Shown: piece after piece, positions 50,673 to 58,719 of the stretch | Layout of the letters: every line of letters starts with the position of its first letter | How positions within the stretch are numbered: position 1 is the first letter of the stretch | From: Pseudomonas wayambapalatensis | GTDB taxonomy: Bacteria > Pseudomonadota > Gammaproteobacteria > Pseudomonadales > Pseudomonadaceae | Reading direction: 5' to 3' | Assembly (NCBI GenBank): GCA_014268975.2 | Contig: CP077096.1 | Coordinates: 5,136,001-5,200,000, forward strand | DNA length: 64,000 bases | The notes under the pieces: model-generated | What the model saw: only the letters and a program-made list of their open reading frames with translations | Database searches by the model: none | Told to the model about the DNA's origin: nothing | Position numbers and translations under genes: made by a program

Positions 50673-50695
50673 CAGTGACAGATCCGGAATGAGCG

Positions 50696-51124
50696 ATGCT
50701 CGACGAAAACAACAGCCGATGCCCCGTGGCCCGAGCCCTCGAAGTGCTCGGCGACCGCTGGGCACTGATGATCCTGCGCGACGCGTTCGATGGGTTGCGC
50801 CGCTTCAGCGCGTTCCAGAAGAACCTGGGGCTGGCGAAGAACATCCTCGCCACGCGACTGAAGCTGCTGGTGGAAACAGGGCTCATGGAACTGCAGCCGG
50901 CGTCGGATGGCAGTGCGTACAAGGAATATGTGCTGACAGAGAAAGGCCGCTCGGTGTTTCCGATCGTGGTGGGCCTGCGTCAGTGGGGGGAGCGCTTTCA
51001 GTTCGAGGCGGGCGAGGCGCGTTCGGTGCTGCTGGACAATGCCAAGGGCGAACCTGTGGCGAAGCTGGAAGTGCGGGCGCGGGATGGGCGGTTGCTGAGG
51101 CCAGAGGATTGTCGACGGGCTTGA
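50696..51124 (+). CDS. HxlR-family transcriptional regulator
   Basis: A 142-residue winged-helix regulator. RCPVARALEVLGDRWALMIL is the family start with its conserved Cys, which senses electrophiles or quinones in some members. FDGLRRFSAFQKNLGLAKNI and LATRLKLLVETGLMEL form the recognition region, and YVLTEKGRSVFPIVVGLRQW closes the wing. A C-terminal extension (AKGEPVAKLEVRARDGRLLR) is also present. It is divergent from the MFS gene and probably controls it and itself through the two operators. Confidence 0.88.
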   Translation: MLDENNSRCPVARALEVLGDRWALMILRDAFDGLRRFSAFQKNLGLAKNILATRLKLLVETGLMELQPASDGSAYKEYVLTEKGRSVFPIVVGLRQWGERFQFEAGEARSVLLDNAKGEPVAKLEVRARDGRLLRPEDCRRA

Positions 51125-51208
51125 AGGTGTTCTGGCCTGTCAGGGCCTGTTCGCGGGTACTCCACTGTCCTGGAGATCAGTGAAGTACCTGCAAGGTCAG
51201 CGTGTTTG

Positions 51209-52141
51209 TCAGTCTTTGCCCAACAAACGCGCCAGCCCCTCGGCGATCGGGGTCGCCTGGGGAAAATCAAAACGCGCCAACAGCCGGTGGTTGTCCGCCC
51301 GCGAGTGGCGGATATCCCCCGCGCGCGCCGGGCCATGGCTGATCGTCGGCAAGCTGCCAACCACCTGCTGCAATGCCGCAAGCAAGTGATTTAGCGAAGT
51401 CGCCTGGTTCAAGCCGATGTTCACAGCGCCCTCTTCCACCTGCGGCTGCTCCAGCGCCTGCACCATCACCTGCACCAGGTCGCCGACATAGAGGAAGTCG
51501 CGGGTCTGCTCGCCATCGCCGAACACGGTGATCGGCAAGCCCTTGGTCGCACGCTCGCAGAAGATGCTGATCACCCCCGAGTACGGCGAAGAGGGATCCT
51601 GGCGCGGTCCGAAGATATTGAAGAAGCGGAACACCACCGGCTCCAGCCCATGTTGGCGGCGGTAGAAGTCCAGGTACTGCTCGCCAGCCAGCTTGTCCAC
51701 GGCGTAAGGCGTCAGTGGCGCCTTGGGCGTGTCCTCGGTGATCGACTGGCCTTCGCCATTGTTGCCGTAGACCGCTGCGCTCGAGGCGAACAACACCCGG
51801 CGCACACCGTTGATGCGCATCGCCTCGCAGACGTTGAGGGTGCCGATGAAGTTGCTCTGGTGGGTCTTGACCGGGTCGTCCACCGACGCCTGCACCGACG
51901 CAACCGCAGCGAGGTGGACCACCGCCGCGCAACCGGCGGCTGCACGGGTAACCAGTGCAGTGTCGGCAACATCACCTTCGATCAGTTGCAGGCGCGGATG
52001 GTCGATCTGCAGGTTGCTGCGCTTGCCGGTGGACAGATCATCGAGAATGCGCACCGCATAGCCTTTGTCGAGCAGCGCATCGCACAGGTGGGAGCCGATG
52101 AAACCAGCTCCGCCGGTAATGAGGATGGGGGCATCAGCCAT
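51209..52141 (-). CDS. NAD-dependent nucleotide-sugar epimerase (GalE/WbpP-like)
   Basis: A 310-residue extended short-chain dehydrogenase. NAD motif ILITGGAGFIGSHLCDALLD; DDLSTGKRSNLQ; active-site Ser/Thr region RVLFASSAAVYGN; catalytic Y-x-x-x-K in PYAVDKLAGEQYLDFY; and RFFNIFGPRQDPSSPYSGVI. It probably interconverts UDP-hexoses for surface polysaccharide. ATG 52141 matches the family start; it overlaps the upstream gene by 8 bases. No glycosyltransferases are adjacent. Confidence 0.88.
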   Translation of the reverse strand: MADAPILITGGAGFIGSHLCDALLDKGYAVRILDDLSTGKRSNLQIDHPRLQLIEGDVADTALVTRAAAGCAAVVHLAAVASVQASVDDPVKTHQSNFIGTLNVCEAMRINGVRRVLFASSAAVYGNNGEGQSITEDTPKAPLTPYAVDKLAGEQYLDFYRRQHGLEPVVFRFFNIFGPRQDPSSPYSGVISIFCERATKGLPITVFGDGEQTRDFLYVGDLVQVMVQALEQPQVEEGAVNIGLNQATSLNHLLAALQQVVGSLPTISHGPARAGDIRHSRADNHRLLARFDFPQATPIAEGLARLLGKD

Positions 52142-53018
52142 GACGATAGAAACGGTCCAGTAAGGGCGGCAAGCCGGCGCGCCAGGCACGGGGCTTGATG
52201 CCGAAGGTGTGAAGGATCTTCTTGCAGGCCAGCACCGCATGCTGCGGCTCCTCGCTGGCATCCGGGCGCGCGGCGTGGGCCTGTGCGGTGGGGGCCTGCA
52301 CGGCCAGCTTGTGCCACTGCGCTGCCTCGGAAAGGATAGCTTGTCCCAGCGCCAAGGGTGTGGTCGCCTCGTTGCCGGCGTAATGGTAGGTGCCCCACAG
52401 CGGCGCGTCGCAGTCCAGCTGCTTGATCACCGAGAGGATCACCCTGGCAGCGTCGTCCACCGGCGTCGGGTTGCCGCGGCGGTCATCGGCCAGCAGCAGC
52501 TCCTGCGGTTGCTCGGCGCGAGTCAGGAAACGCCCGAGTGCGCCGTCAAGGCTTTCGTCCAGCACCCAGCCGAAACGCAGCAGCACATGTTGCGGGCAGG
52601 CCGCACGCACGCTCTGCTCGATACGCCACAGCGCCTGGCCACGCAGGCCCAGCGGCACCGGCTCGTCCTTCTCGCTGTAGGAAGTGGCGCGCGAACCGTC
52701 GAACACGCGGTAGCTGGAGGGCTGGACCAGAGTGATCTCATGGTGCTGGCACAGTTCGGCCAGACGCTCCACGGCACGCTCCTGAAGGGCCAGGCGCTGT
52801 TCGCTGACCGACTCGGCCTGGAACCAGTCGAAGTAATAGGCCAGGTTGACCAGGGTGTCGGGGCGGTGATCGTCGAGCAACTGGGTGAGGCTGGCCGGAT
52901 CCCAGCCCTCGTCCGGCGGGCGCGGAGCCAGGAACGCGATGTCTTCCTCGGCCCCAAGACGAATCAGCGCTTGCCCGAGGGCATTGCCACCACCCAACAG
53001 CATCAGGCGCATACGCAT
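52134..53018 (-). CDS. RmlD-like sugar-nucleotide reductase
   Basis: A 294-residue Rossmann protein: MRMRLMLLGGGNALGQALIR at the N terminus, LVNLAYYFDWFQAESVSEQR, PSSYRVFDGSRATSYSEKDE, and PLGLRGQALWRIEQSVRAAC where RmlD enzymes carry Y-x-x-x-K. Here the Tyr appears replaced (GLRGQALW), so the family's normal reductase chemistry is doubtful. Starts at 53018 or 53012 are both plausible. It is translationally overlapped with the epimerase gene downstream. Likely role: nucleotide-sugar modification; the substrate is unknown. Confidence 0.72.
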   Translation of the reverse strand: MRMRLMLLGGGNALGQALIRLGAEEDIAFLAPRPPDEGWDPASLTQLLDDHRPDTLVNLAYYFDWFQAESVSEQRLALQERAVERLAELCQHHEITLVQPSSYRVFDGSRATSYSEKDEPVPLGLRGQALWRIEQSVRAACPQHVLLRFGWVLDESLDGALGRFLTRAEQPQELLLADDRRGNPTPVDDAARVILSVIKQLDCDAPLWGTYHYAGNEATTPLALGQAILSEAAQWHKLAVQAPTAQAHAARPDASEEPQHAVLACKKILHTFGIKPRAWRAGLPPLLDRFYRHG

Positions 53019-53260
53019 AGAGTCAGCAGGTCCGCTCAGATCGATTAAGGGAAAGGGGTCATTTTGCGGTTTCCGCCTGGGGAAGTCCAACCCTTGGGGT
53101 TCGCTTGTCTTTGTGTGGGAAATTTCCAATAGGCATCGAAGATTTCTCTGTCGCTCACATAAAACCGGTCTTGCACCACGGCAGACGAAAACCCTGAACT
53201 AATAGCAGAAGCCGGGGCATGGCAGCCCCGTGTGCGCACCCGACAATCAGGAGAATCACC

Positions 53261-53440
53261 ATGGCGTGCCTGCTTCGTTCTTCACAACGCTTCACAGCCG
53301 TGAAATTTTCTCGCCCCTCTTTTGCGCCTTCGGAAACTACCCGATACTGCGCGGCAGTTGGCCACTACAGACTGTATTCACCGCAGTCAGGCCAACGCAC
53401 TCCAGCTGTCGGCCGGCACGGAACGCCAACACAACAATAA
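53261..53440 (+). CDS. Possible 59-codon leader ORF
   Basis: An ATG with a strong AGGAGAATCACC ribosome-binding site opens a 59-codon frame (MACLLRSSQRFTAVKFSRPS...) that ends TAA at 53440, 15 bp before the oxygenase ATG. The peptide is basic and matches nothing I know. Its last codons, CAA-CAA-TAA, overlap the CA motif of the next gene. It could be a leader that couples translation, or a chance frame. The rest of the 53019-53455 gap shows only a GGGGC-ATGGCA-GCCCC hairpin near 53213-53229. Confidence 0.4.
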   Translation: MACLLRSSQRFTAVKFSRPSFAPSETTRYCAAVGHYRLYSPQSGQRTPAVGRHGTPTQQ

Positions 53441-53443
53441 CAA
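53433..53443 (+). promoter_or_regulatory. Crc/Hfq catabolite-activity (CA) motif
   Basis: AACAATAACAA contains the AAYAAYAA consensus and directly touches the AGGAAGG ribosome-binding site of the oxygenase gene. This is where Hfq with Crc blocks translation in pseudomonads. Confidence 0.75.
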
Positions 53444-53455
53444 GGAAGGTTTCCC

Positions 53456-54499
53456 ATGCAGGATTCCGAAGTCGCGTACCTGGAATTTACCCAGGACCAA
53501 GCCGATGCGCTGTTCGTCGCCAGTCAATCCCTCGCCCGACTTGGCGGCCCGGAAGTCTTCGGGGCGGCTGGCAAGGCACGGCAATCTGCCGAAACGCTGG
53601 CAGGATCGCTCGCCCCCCAGCAACAGGCAACACTGCGGCGCTTCGCCGACGGCACGCTGTCGGCACTGATGTACCGCGGCATGACCAGCCCGGACGACGA
53701 CCCCATTCCCGAATACCTGCCTGAACTGCAGGGCCTGGAGCACGACCCCCGCTGCCTCTACCTGGCCTCGCGCAACCAGATCCTGCTGGAACTGGTGCGT
53801 TACCGGGCGTTCGCCTTCGATATCGACAACGAAGGCAAGCAGGTGCGTCTGGTCGGCAACTTCAAGGGCGGCGGCAGCCAGCCGCGCCCGGAGGAAACCC
53901 GCGACACCCGCGTGGAACTCAGCTCCCACGCCGGTCTGCGCCTGGGCCCACACACCGAAGCTCCGTACAACTGCTCGGTGATCGCTCGCGATGACCATTC
54001 GCCTGCGCCCTCTGCACTGATCCTCACCGCGCGCTGGAACCCGGCGAACGAGCCTACCCACGTCATCCCCATGCGCGAGGTCATCGAAGGCCTGGGCAGC
54101 CTGCATGCGCTGGCGCTGACCTCGGCATCGTTCGACTTCACCCGCAGCGACTGCTTCGTCGCCGGCAGCGGCGAACCGGAGCAGGCCACCGCGATGCTGC
54201 AGTTCGACGCCAATGGCGGCTTCGCCCTGCGCTATAACTCGTACCGGTTCTCGCTCAACGACCAGGCCAGCGACCTCGCCGCCCAGGCCTTCGACGCCTT
54301 CCAGCAACGGGTCGCCGAGACACGGCCACGGCCCTTCGTGCTGCAACCGGACACTGCTTTGGTGATCAACAACAACCGCGCCCTGCATGGTCGCGACATC
54401 GTCCAGGACAACCGTCGCCTGCTGGTGCGGCTGTTCGGCTACTCCCCCTTCGCCCAACCTCGGGTGATCACTCCGGATCCGCTGCTGGTGCGCGGCTGA
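53456..54499 (+). CDS. Fe(II)/2-oxoglutarate-dependent oxygenase (TauD/clavaminate synthase-like)
   Basis: A 347-residue cytosolic oxygenase. The iron triad is visible: H166 and E168 in GPHTEAPYNCSVIA, and H311 in NNNRALHGRDIVQD; R325 (LLVRLFGY) should bind 2-oxoglutarate. An Asp/Glu-x-x-His variation (HTE) and the block FKGGGSQPRPEETRDTRVEL resemble the clavaminate synthase/AsnO/VioC branch, which hydroxylates free amino acids. It starts an operon with a TSUP permease and an alpha/beta hydrolase, and carries a CA motif at its ribosome-binding site. The substrate is unknown; an amino acid or its derivative is an inference. Confidence 0.8.
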   Translation: MQDSEVAYLEFTQDQADALFVASQSLARLGGPEVFGAAGKARQSAETLAGSLAPQQQATLRRFADGTLSALMYRGMTSPDDDPIPEYLPELQGLEHDPRCLYLASRNQILLELVRYRAFAFDIDNEGKQVRLVGNFKGGGSQPRPEETRDTRVELSSHAGLRLGPHTEAPYNCSVIARDDHSPAPSALILTARWNPANEPTHVIPMREVIEGLGSLHALALTSASFDFTRSDCFVAGSGEPEQATAMLQFDANGGFALRYNSYRFSLNDQASDLAAQAFDAFQQRVAETRPRPFVLQPDTALVINNNRALHGRDIVQDNRRLLVRLFGYSPFAQPRVITPDPLLVRG

Positions 54500-54518
54500 A
54501 TAAAAGGAACGTGCGGTA

Positions 54519-55313
54519 ATGATGGAAATCGATGTCTCCCTGCTGCTGACCCTGGCGTCGGTGGCGCTGATGGCCGGCTTCTTCGACGCCATCGCGGGTG
54601 GCGGCGGGCTGATCACCCTGCCGGTACTGTTCGTCGCCGGCATCGACCCGTTGGCGGCCATCGCCACCAACAAGTTCCAGGCGGCCTCGGCGACGGTGTC
54701 GGCCACCGTCGCCTTCGCCCGCAAGGGCATGATCGACTGGCAACGCGGCCTGCCCATGGCCGCCATGGCCTTCACCGGAGGCGCCCTCGGGGCGCTGTCG
54801 GTGAGCCTGGTGCCCAAGACGTTCCTGCAGGCCTGTGTGCCGGTGCTGCTGATCCTGGTGGCGGCCTACTTCGCCTTCAGCCCCAAGCCCGACGAGCACG
54901 AGCGCAAGGCGAAGATCTCCAACGCGGTGTTCTGCCTGACCGCCGCACCGCTGATCGGCTTCTATGACGGCGTGTTCGGTCCCGGGGTGGGTTCGTTCTT
55001 CATGCTCGCCTGCGTGATCCTGCTCGGCCAGCACCTGCTGCGCGCGGTGTGCAACAGCAAGCTGCTCAACGCCGCGTGCAACCTGGGCGCCCTCTCGGTA
55101 TTCTCGCTGAGCGGGGCGATCATCTGGCCCCTGGCCCTGGCGATGGCCTGTGCCGCGTTCATCGGTGCGCAACTGGGCGCACGCTGCGCGGTGCATTTCG
55201 GGCCCAGGCTGATCAAGCCGTTGCTGGTCTGCGTGTGCTGCATCATGGCCCTCAAGCTGCTGCTTGGCGCAGGCAACCCGCTCGGCGAATGGCTGCAACA
55301 TCAGTTCCTCTAA
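54519..55313 (+). CDS. TSUP (TauE/SafE) family permease
   Basis: A 264-residue polytopic membrane protein: ALMAGFFDAIAGGGGLITLP is the family N-terminal signature, NKFQAASATVSATVAFARKG and GFYDGVFGPGVGSFFMLACV the second repeat's. TauE/SafE proteins move sulfonates, sulfite or organic anions. It lies 19 bp after the oxygenase and 8 bp before the hydrolase gene, so it probably exports or imports a product of that pathway. Starts at 54519 and 54522 are equivalent. Confidence 0.87.
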   Translation: MMEIDVSLLLTLASVALMAGFFDAIAGGGGLITLPVLFVAGIDPLAAIATNKFQAASATVSATVAFARKGMIDWQRGLPMAAMAFTGGALGALSVSLVPKTFLQACVPVLLILVAAYFAFSPKPDEHERKAKISNAVFCLTAAPLIGFYDGVFGPGVGSFFMLACVILLGQHLLRAVCNSKLLNAACNLGALSVFSLSGAIIWPLALAMACAAFIGAQLGARCAVHFGPRLIKPLLVCVCCIMALKLLLGAGNPLGEWLQHQFL

Positions 55314-55321
55314 GGAGCGCC

Positions 55322-56167
55322 ATGGACTTCGCGAACACCTCCGAGCAACGCAGCACCTGGCAGTACGACGAACCCGCGCCGGGCACCGAAGGCTTCATCG
55401 ACGAAGCCTTCGACGGTTATCAGCAACAGGCACGCCTGCTGCTGCCCGACAGCGAGCGGGCACCGCCGCTGTTCGTGGTCGGCGGCGCACGCTCGGACTT
55501 CACCCGCCTCAACCCGCTGCTCTATCGCCTGCAACGCCAGGGCATCGGTTCGCTGACCGGCAACCTGTCCGGCCACAGCAAGGCGAGCGAGCCCGGCGCC
55601 AGCGCACCGACACTGGCGATCAACCTGCAGGAGGCCCGGCGCTTCCACCGGCATATCGCCGAGCGCTGCCGCACCCTGGTCGGCCACAGCCTGGGCGGCG
55701 CGATTGCCCTCAAGCTTGCGGCGCAACTGCCAGACATCGACAAGCTGGTGCTGATCTGCCCGGCTGTCTACCCCGATGACGCCCACGACGCGCCGTTCGG
55801 GCCGGCCTTCAGCGCGGCGATCCGCAAGCCCTACGCTTTTCTCGACTGCGACAGCTACGCCTTCCTGCGCCAGTTCCAGGGGCGGGTACTGCTGGTGATC
55901 GGCGAGTACGACGGCCTCAACTCCCAGACCCACGGCCAGGGCCCCGGCACGTCGGCCGGCACCCGCCTGCTGCGCGGTGTGCAGCGCTACAGCCCGATCC
56001 CGGAGGAAGTCACCCATGCGCTGCTGCGCTCGGTGCCGGCGCCCCATGTGGAGTGCCTGTTGCTGACCGACTGCGACCACGGCATCGCCGCGCACCTGCG
56101 TGATGCACCGGAAATTGCCGATCAGGTGGCCGATGCGGTGGCGGCGTTCATTCTCGACCAGGGGTGA
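55322..56167 (+). CDS. Alpha/beta-hydrolase
   Basis: A 281-residue serine hydrolase fold: nucleophile S123 in LVGHSLGGAIALKLAAQ, acid Asp in LLVIGEYDGLNSQT, His in LTDCDHGIAAHL. RQGIGSLTGNLSGHSKASEP marks the early strand and oxyanion region. An insertion GQGPGTSAGTRLLRG follows the Asp. ATG 55322 has GGAGCG upstream. As last gene of the oxygenase-permease operon it may cleave an ester or amide intermediate; the substrate is not inferable. Confidence 0.82.
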   Translation: MDFANTSEQRSTWQYDEPAPGTEGFIDEAFDGYQQQARLLLPDSERAPPLFVVGGARSDFTRLNPLLYRLQRQGIGSLTGNLSGHSKASEPGASAPTLAINLQEARRFHRHIAERCRTLVGHSLGGAIALKLAAQLPDIDKLVLICPAVYPDDAHDAPFGPAFSAAIRKPYAFLDCDSYAFLRQFQGRVLLVIGEYDGLNSQTHGQGPGTSAGTRLLRGVQRYSPIPEEVTHALLRSVPAPHVECLLLTDCDHGIAAHLRDAPEIADQVADAVAAFILDQG

Positions 56168-56216
56168 CAGGTTGGGCACCGTGGCTTGCTTTTCGCGGGC
56201 AAGTAGAGCCGATGCC

Positions 56217-57026
56217 CTATTCGATCTCGAACAAGCCATTGCTGATCGCCCCGGCGCCGAGCCGGTCGCGAATGTCGTCGTCGATGCGCGGATCATCCGG
56301 GCGGTAGAGCTTCACCTGGCGATAGGCATTGATTCGGTTGATCTCCTCACCAAGAAACTCCCACACCACGCGAGTGCAGGCAGGGTTGCGCCGGTCACCG
56401 CTGGAAACCCCGGTCTTGAGACCGTTGAGGCGGGTGATGCGGCTCTTGAAGCTGGGGATGAGCACGGTCTGGCTCATCTCGTTGAGAGTCAGCGACTCGT
56501 AGTCGATCAGGAACATCCGGTCCTGCAACTGGAACGCCGCACCCAGGTAGCGGCAACGCACTTCCGCATGCTGGCTGGCGCTGCTGCGCTCCTGGCGTTC
56601 CTGGCGCTCGAACAGGAAGCTGCCGCGCTCCTCCCACAGGTGCACCAGCGACACCAGGATCGAGCCCGGTACCGACATGCAGTTGGAGTATTCGAAGTAG
56701 TAGCCGCAATAGCGCGACAGATTGCCGGCCTGGGCATGCAAGGGCTTGAACAGCTCGCTGATCGGGTCGTCCTGCGGGCCTGACGACATCGACGGGTTGC
56801 GCGCACCGATCAGCCGGGCGAACTGCTCCGGCGGCAGATTCAGCTCGTAATCCTCGACCCCGAAGAAATCGCCGATGCGCTTGAGGTTGTAGGTCGTCGG
56901 CTGGCTCTGCCCGCTCAGGTACTTGTTGAATTGCGCGCGATTGATCGACAGCTGTCGGCAAACCTCTGAAATAGAGCGGTAGTGACTGCAGGCGAGTTTG
57001 AGATTGGCGGCTAGAAAATCGGCCAT
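56217..57026 (-). CDS. XRE-type helix-turn-helix regulator with large C-terminal domain
   Basis: A 269-residue protein. Residues about 1-65 form an XRE-type HTH (MADFLAANLKLACSHYRSIS, VCRQLSINRAQFNKYLSGQS, YNLKRIGDFFGVEDYEL). The remainder, of about 200 residues (YFEYSNCMSVPGSILVSLVH, RYLGAAFQLQDRMFLIDYES, RVVWEFLGEEINRINAYRQV), is an unfamiliar putative ligand or partner domain. It lies between the oxygenase operon, which it converges on, and a symporter gene it diverges from, so it may regulate one or both. ATG 57026 is the first Met with homology. Confidence 0.75.
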   Translation of the reverse strand: MADFLAANLKLACSHYRSISEVCRQLSINRAQFNKYLSGQSQPTTYNLKRIGDFFGVEDYELNLPPEQFARLIGARNPSMSSGPQDDPISELFKPLHAQAGNLSRYCGYYFEYSNCMSVPGSILVSLVHLWEERGSFLFERQERQERSSASQHAEVRCRYLGAAFQLQDRMFLIDYESLTLNEMSQTVLIPSFKSRITRLNGLKTGVSSGDRRNPACTRVVWEFLGEEINRINAYRQVKLYRPDDPRIDDDIRDRLGAGAISNGLFEIE

Positions 57027-57177
57027 GAACGGCGTTCCAGGTGATGCGAGTGGTGCAAGTCTAGCATCAAGTCGCACCAAAACAGAGCAACCCGCGAAAT
57101 TGTAACCACAGGTGTCATGACCAACCATGCGCGCCAACGATAGCGCGCGTCCTTGCCGCCGCTGGTCACTCCACACG

Positions 57178-57189
57178 AAGAATAAGAAT
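57178..57189 (+). promoter_or_regulatory. A-rich (ARN)4 stretch, possible Hfq site
   Basis: AAG-AAT-AAG-AAT lies 15 bp before the symporter ATG. It fits the ARN repeat bound by the Hfq distal face but not the strict AAYAAYAA motif. Confidence 0.35.
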
Positions 57190-57204
57190 CGAGGTCATTT
57201 TCCA

Positions 57205-58647
57205 ATGCTCGAAGCACTTAACGATTTCCTTTCAGGAAAACTGCTCATCGTCCTGATCGTCGGGCTCGGTAGCTACTTCACCATTCGTTCCCGGTTCGTC
57301 CAGTTCCGCCACTTCGGCCACATGTTCGGCGTATTCAAGGAGTCCCTGCGCGGCCAGGCTGGCCAACTGAGCTCGTTCCAGGCCCTGATGCTGAGCCTCG
57401 CCGGCCGCGTCGGTGCAGGTAACATCGCCGGTGTCGGCATCGCCGTGACCCTGGGCGGCCCAGGCGCGGTGTTCTGGATGTGGGTCACCGCACTGGTGGG
57501 CATGTCCAGCAGCTTCTTCGAATGTACCCTGGCCCAGGTGTACAAGCGCGCCGACGGTGACGGTCTGTACCGCGGCGGCCCGGCCTACTACATTCAGCAC
57601 GGCCTGAAGCTCAAGAGCATGGCGATCGTGTTCTCGATCCTGCTGCTGGTCACCTACGGCTTCGCCTTCATCGGCCTGCAGTCGTACACCGTGACCCATT
57701 CGCTGCAGAACGCCTTTGCCTTCGACCCACGCCAAACCGGTATCGTCCTGGCAGTGCTGCTGGCCATCACCTTCATCGGTGGCATCAAGCGCATCGCCGC
57801 AGTCTCGGACCTGCTGGTCCCGATCAAGACCCTGGCCTACATCGGCGTGACCCTGTACGTGATCGGCACCCAGATCGAACACGTGCCAGCCATGCTGGAA
57901 ACCATCTTCAAGAGCGCCTTCGGCCTCGACCCAGCCTTTGGCGGCCTGCTCGGCAGCGCCATCGTCATGGGCGTGAAGCGCGGCGTGTTCGCCAACGAAG
58001 CGGGCCTGGGCAGTGCCCCGAACGTCGCTGCAGTGGCTGCGGTGAAGCACCCAGGCGCACAAGGCGTGGTGCAGGCCTTCAGCGTGTTCCTCGACACCTT
58101 CGTGATCTGCACCTGCACCGCGCTGCTGATCCTGCTGTCGGGCTTCTACACTCCGGGCTTCGAGGGCGACGGTATCGTCCTGACCCAGAACTCGCTGGCC
58201 GCCGTGGTCGGTGACTGGGGCCGCATCTTCGTCAGCGTCGCGCTGTCGCTGTTCGTCTTCACCTGCATCCTCTACAACTACTACCTGGGCGAGAACAGCC
58301 TGCAGTTCCTGAGCCGCAACCGTGTCGTGCTGATGGTCTTCCGTGGCCTGGTGCTGGCGCTGGTGGTCTGGGGTTCGATGCAGGACCTGTCGACCGTGTT
58401 CGCCTTCGCCGACATCACCATGACCTGCCTGGCCTTCGTCAACCTGGTCGCCCTGGCCCTGCTGTTCAAGGTCGGCCTGCGCGTGATGCGCGACTACGAC
58501 GTACAGCGCAAGGCTGGCATCAAGCAGCCAGTTTTCGACTCCAGCAAATTTGCCGACCTGGACTTGGACCGTGCCGCCTGGCCAGCCAATCCTCAGGCTG
58601 AAACAGCCACTGACAAAGCGGCTGGCGAACTTCAGCACCAGCGCTGA
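57205..58647 (+). CDS. Sodium:alanine/glycine symporter (AGCS family)
   Basis: A 480-residue inner-membrane transporter. Family signatures are GRVGAGNIAGVGIAVTLGGP, AVFWMWVTALVGMSSSFFE, YRGGPAYYIQHGL and KRGVFANEAGLGSAPNVAAV. It imports alanine, glycine or related amino acids with sodium. ATG 57205 (MLEALNDFLSGKLL) fits; GAGG lies upstream. The 5' UTR holds AAGAATAAGAAT, a run of A-rich triplets that could bind Hfq. A strong terminator follows. A gene for asparaginase lies next downstream. Confidence 0.94.
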   Translation: MLEALNDFLSGKLLIVLIVGLGSYFTIRSRFVQFRHFGHMFGVFKESLRGQAGQLSSFQALMLSLAGRVGAGNIAGVGIAVTLGGPGAVFWMWVTALVGMSSSFFECTLAQVYKRADGDGLYRGGPAYYIQHGLKLKSMAIVFSILLLVTYGFAFIGLQSYTVTHSLQNAFAFDPRQTGIVLAVLLAITFIGGIKRIAAVSDLLVPIKTLAYIGVTLYVIGTQIEHVPAMLETIFKSAFGLDPAFGGLLGSAIVMGVKRGVFANEAGLGSAPNVAAVAAVKHPGAQGVVQAFSVFLDTFVICTCTALLILLSGFYTPGFEGDGIVLTQNSLAAVVGDWGRIFVSVALSLFVFTCILYNYYLGENSLQFLSRNRVVLMVFRGLVLALVVWGSMQDLSTVFAFADITMTCLAFVNLVALALLFKVGLRVMRDYDVQRKAGIKQPVFDSSKFADLDLDRAAWPANPQAETATDKAAGELQHQR

Positions 58648-58660
58648 TACCCTGCCCTGT

Positions 58661-58692
58661 CCGGCCGCCCCGCTCGTGGGCGGCCGGCTTTC
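58661..58692 (+). terminator. Rho-independent terminator of the symporter gene
   Basis: CCGGCCGCCC-CGCTCGT-GGGCGGCCGG followed by CTTTCCTT, 13 bp after the stop. The stem is ten perfect base pairs, nearly all G-C. Confidence 0.8.
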
Positions 58693-58719
58693 CTTCGCTC
58701 CTCGCTTCGGAATCCTTCC

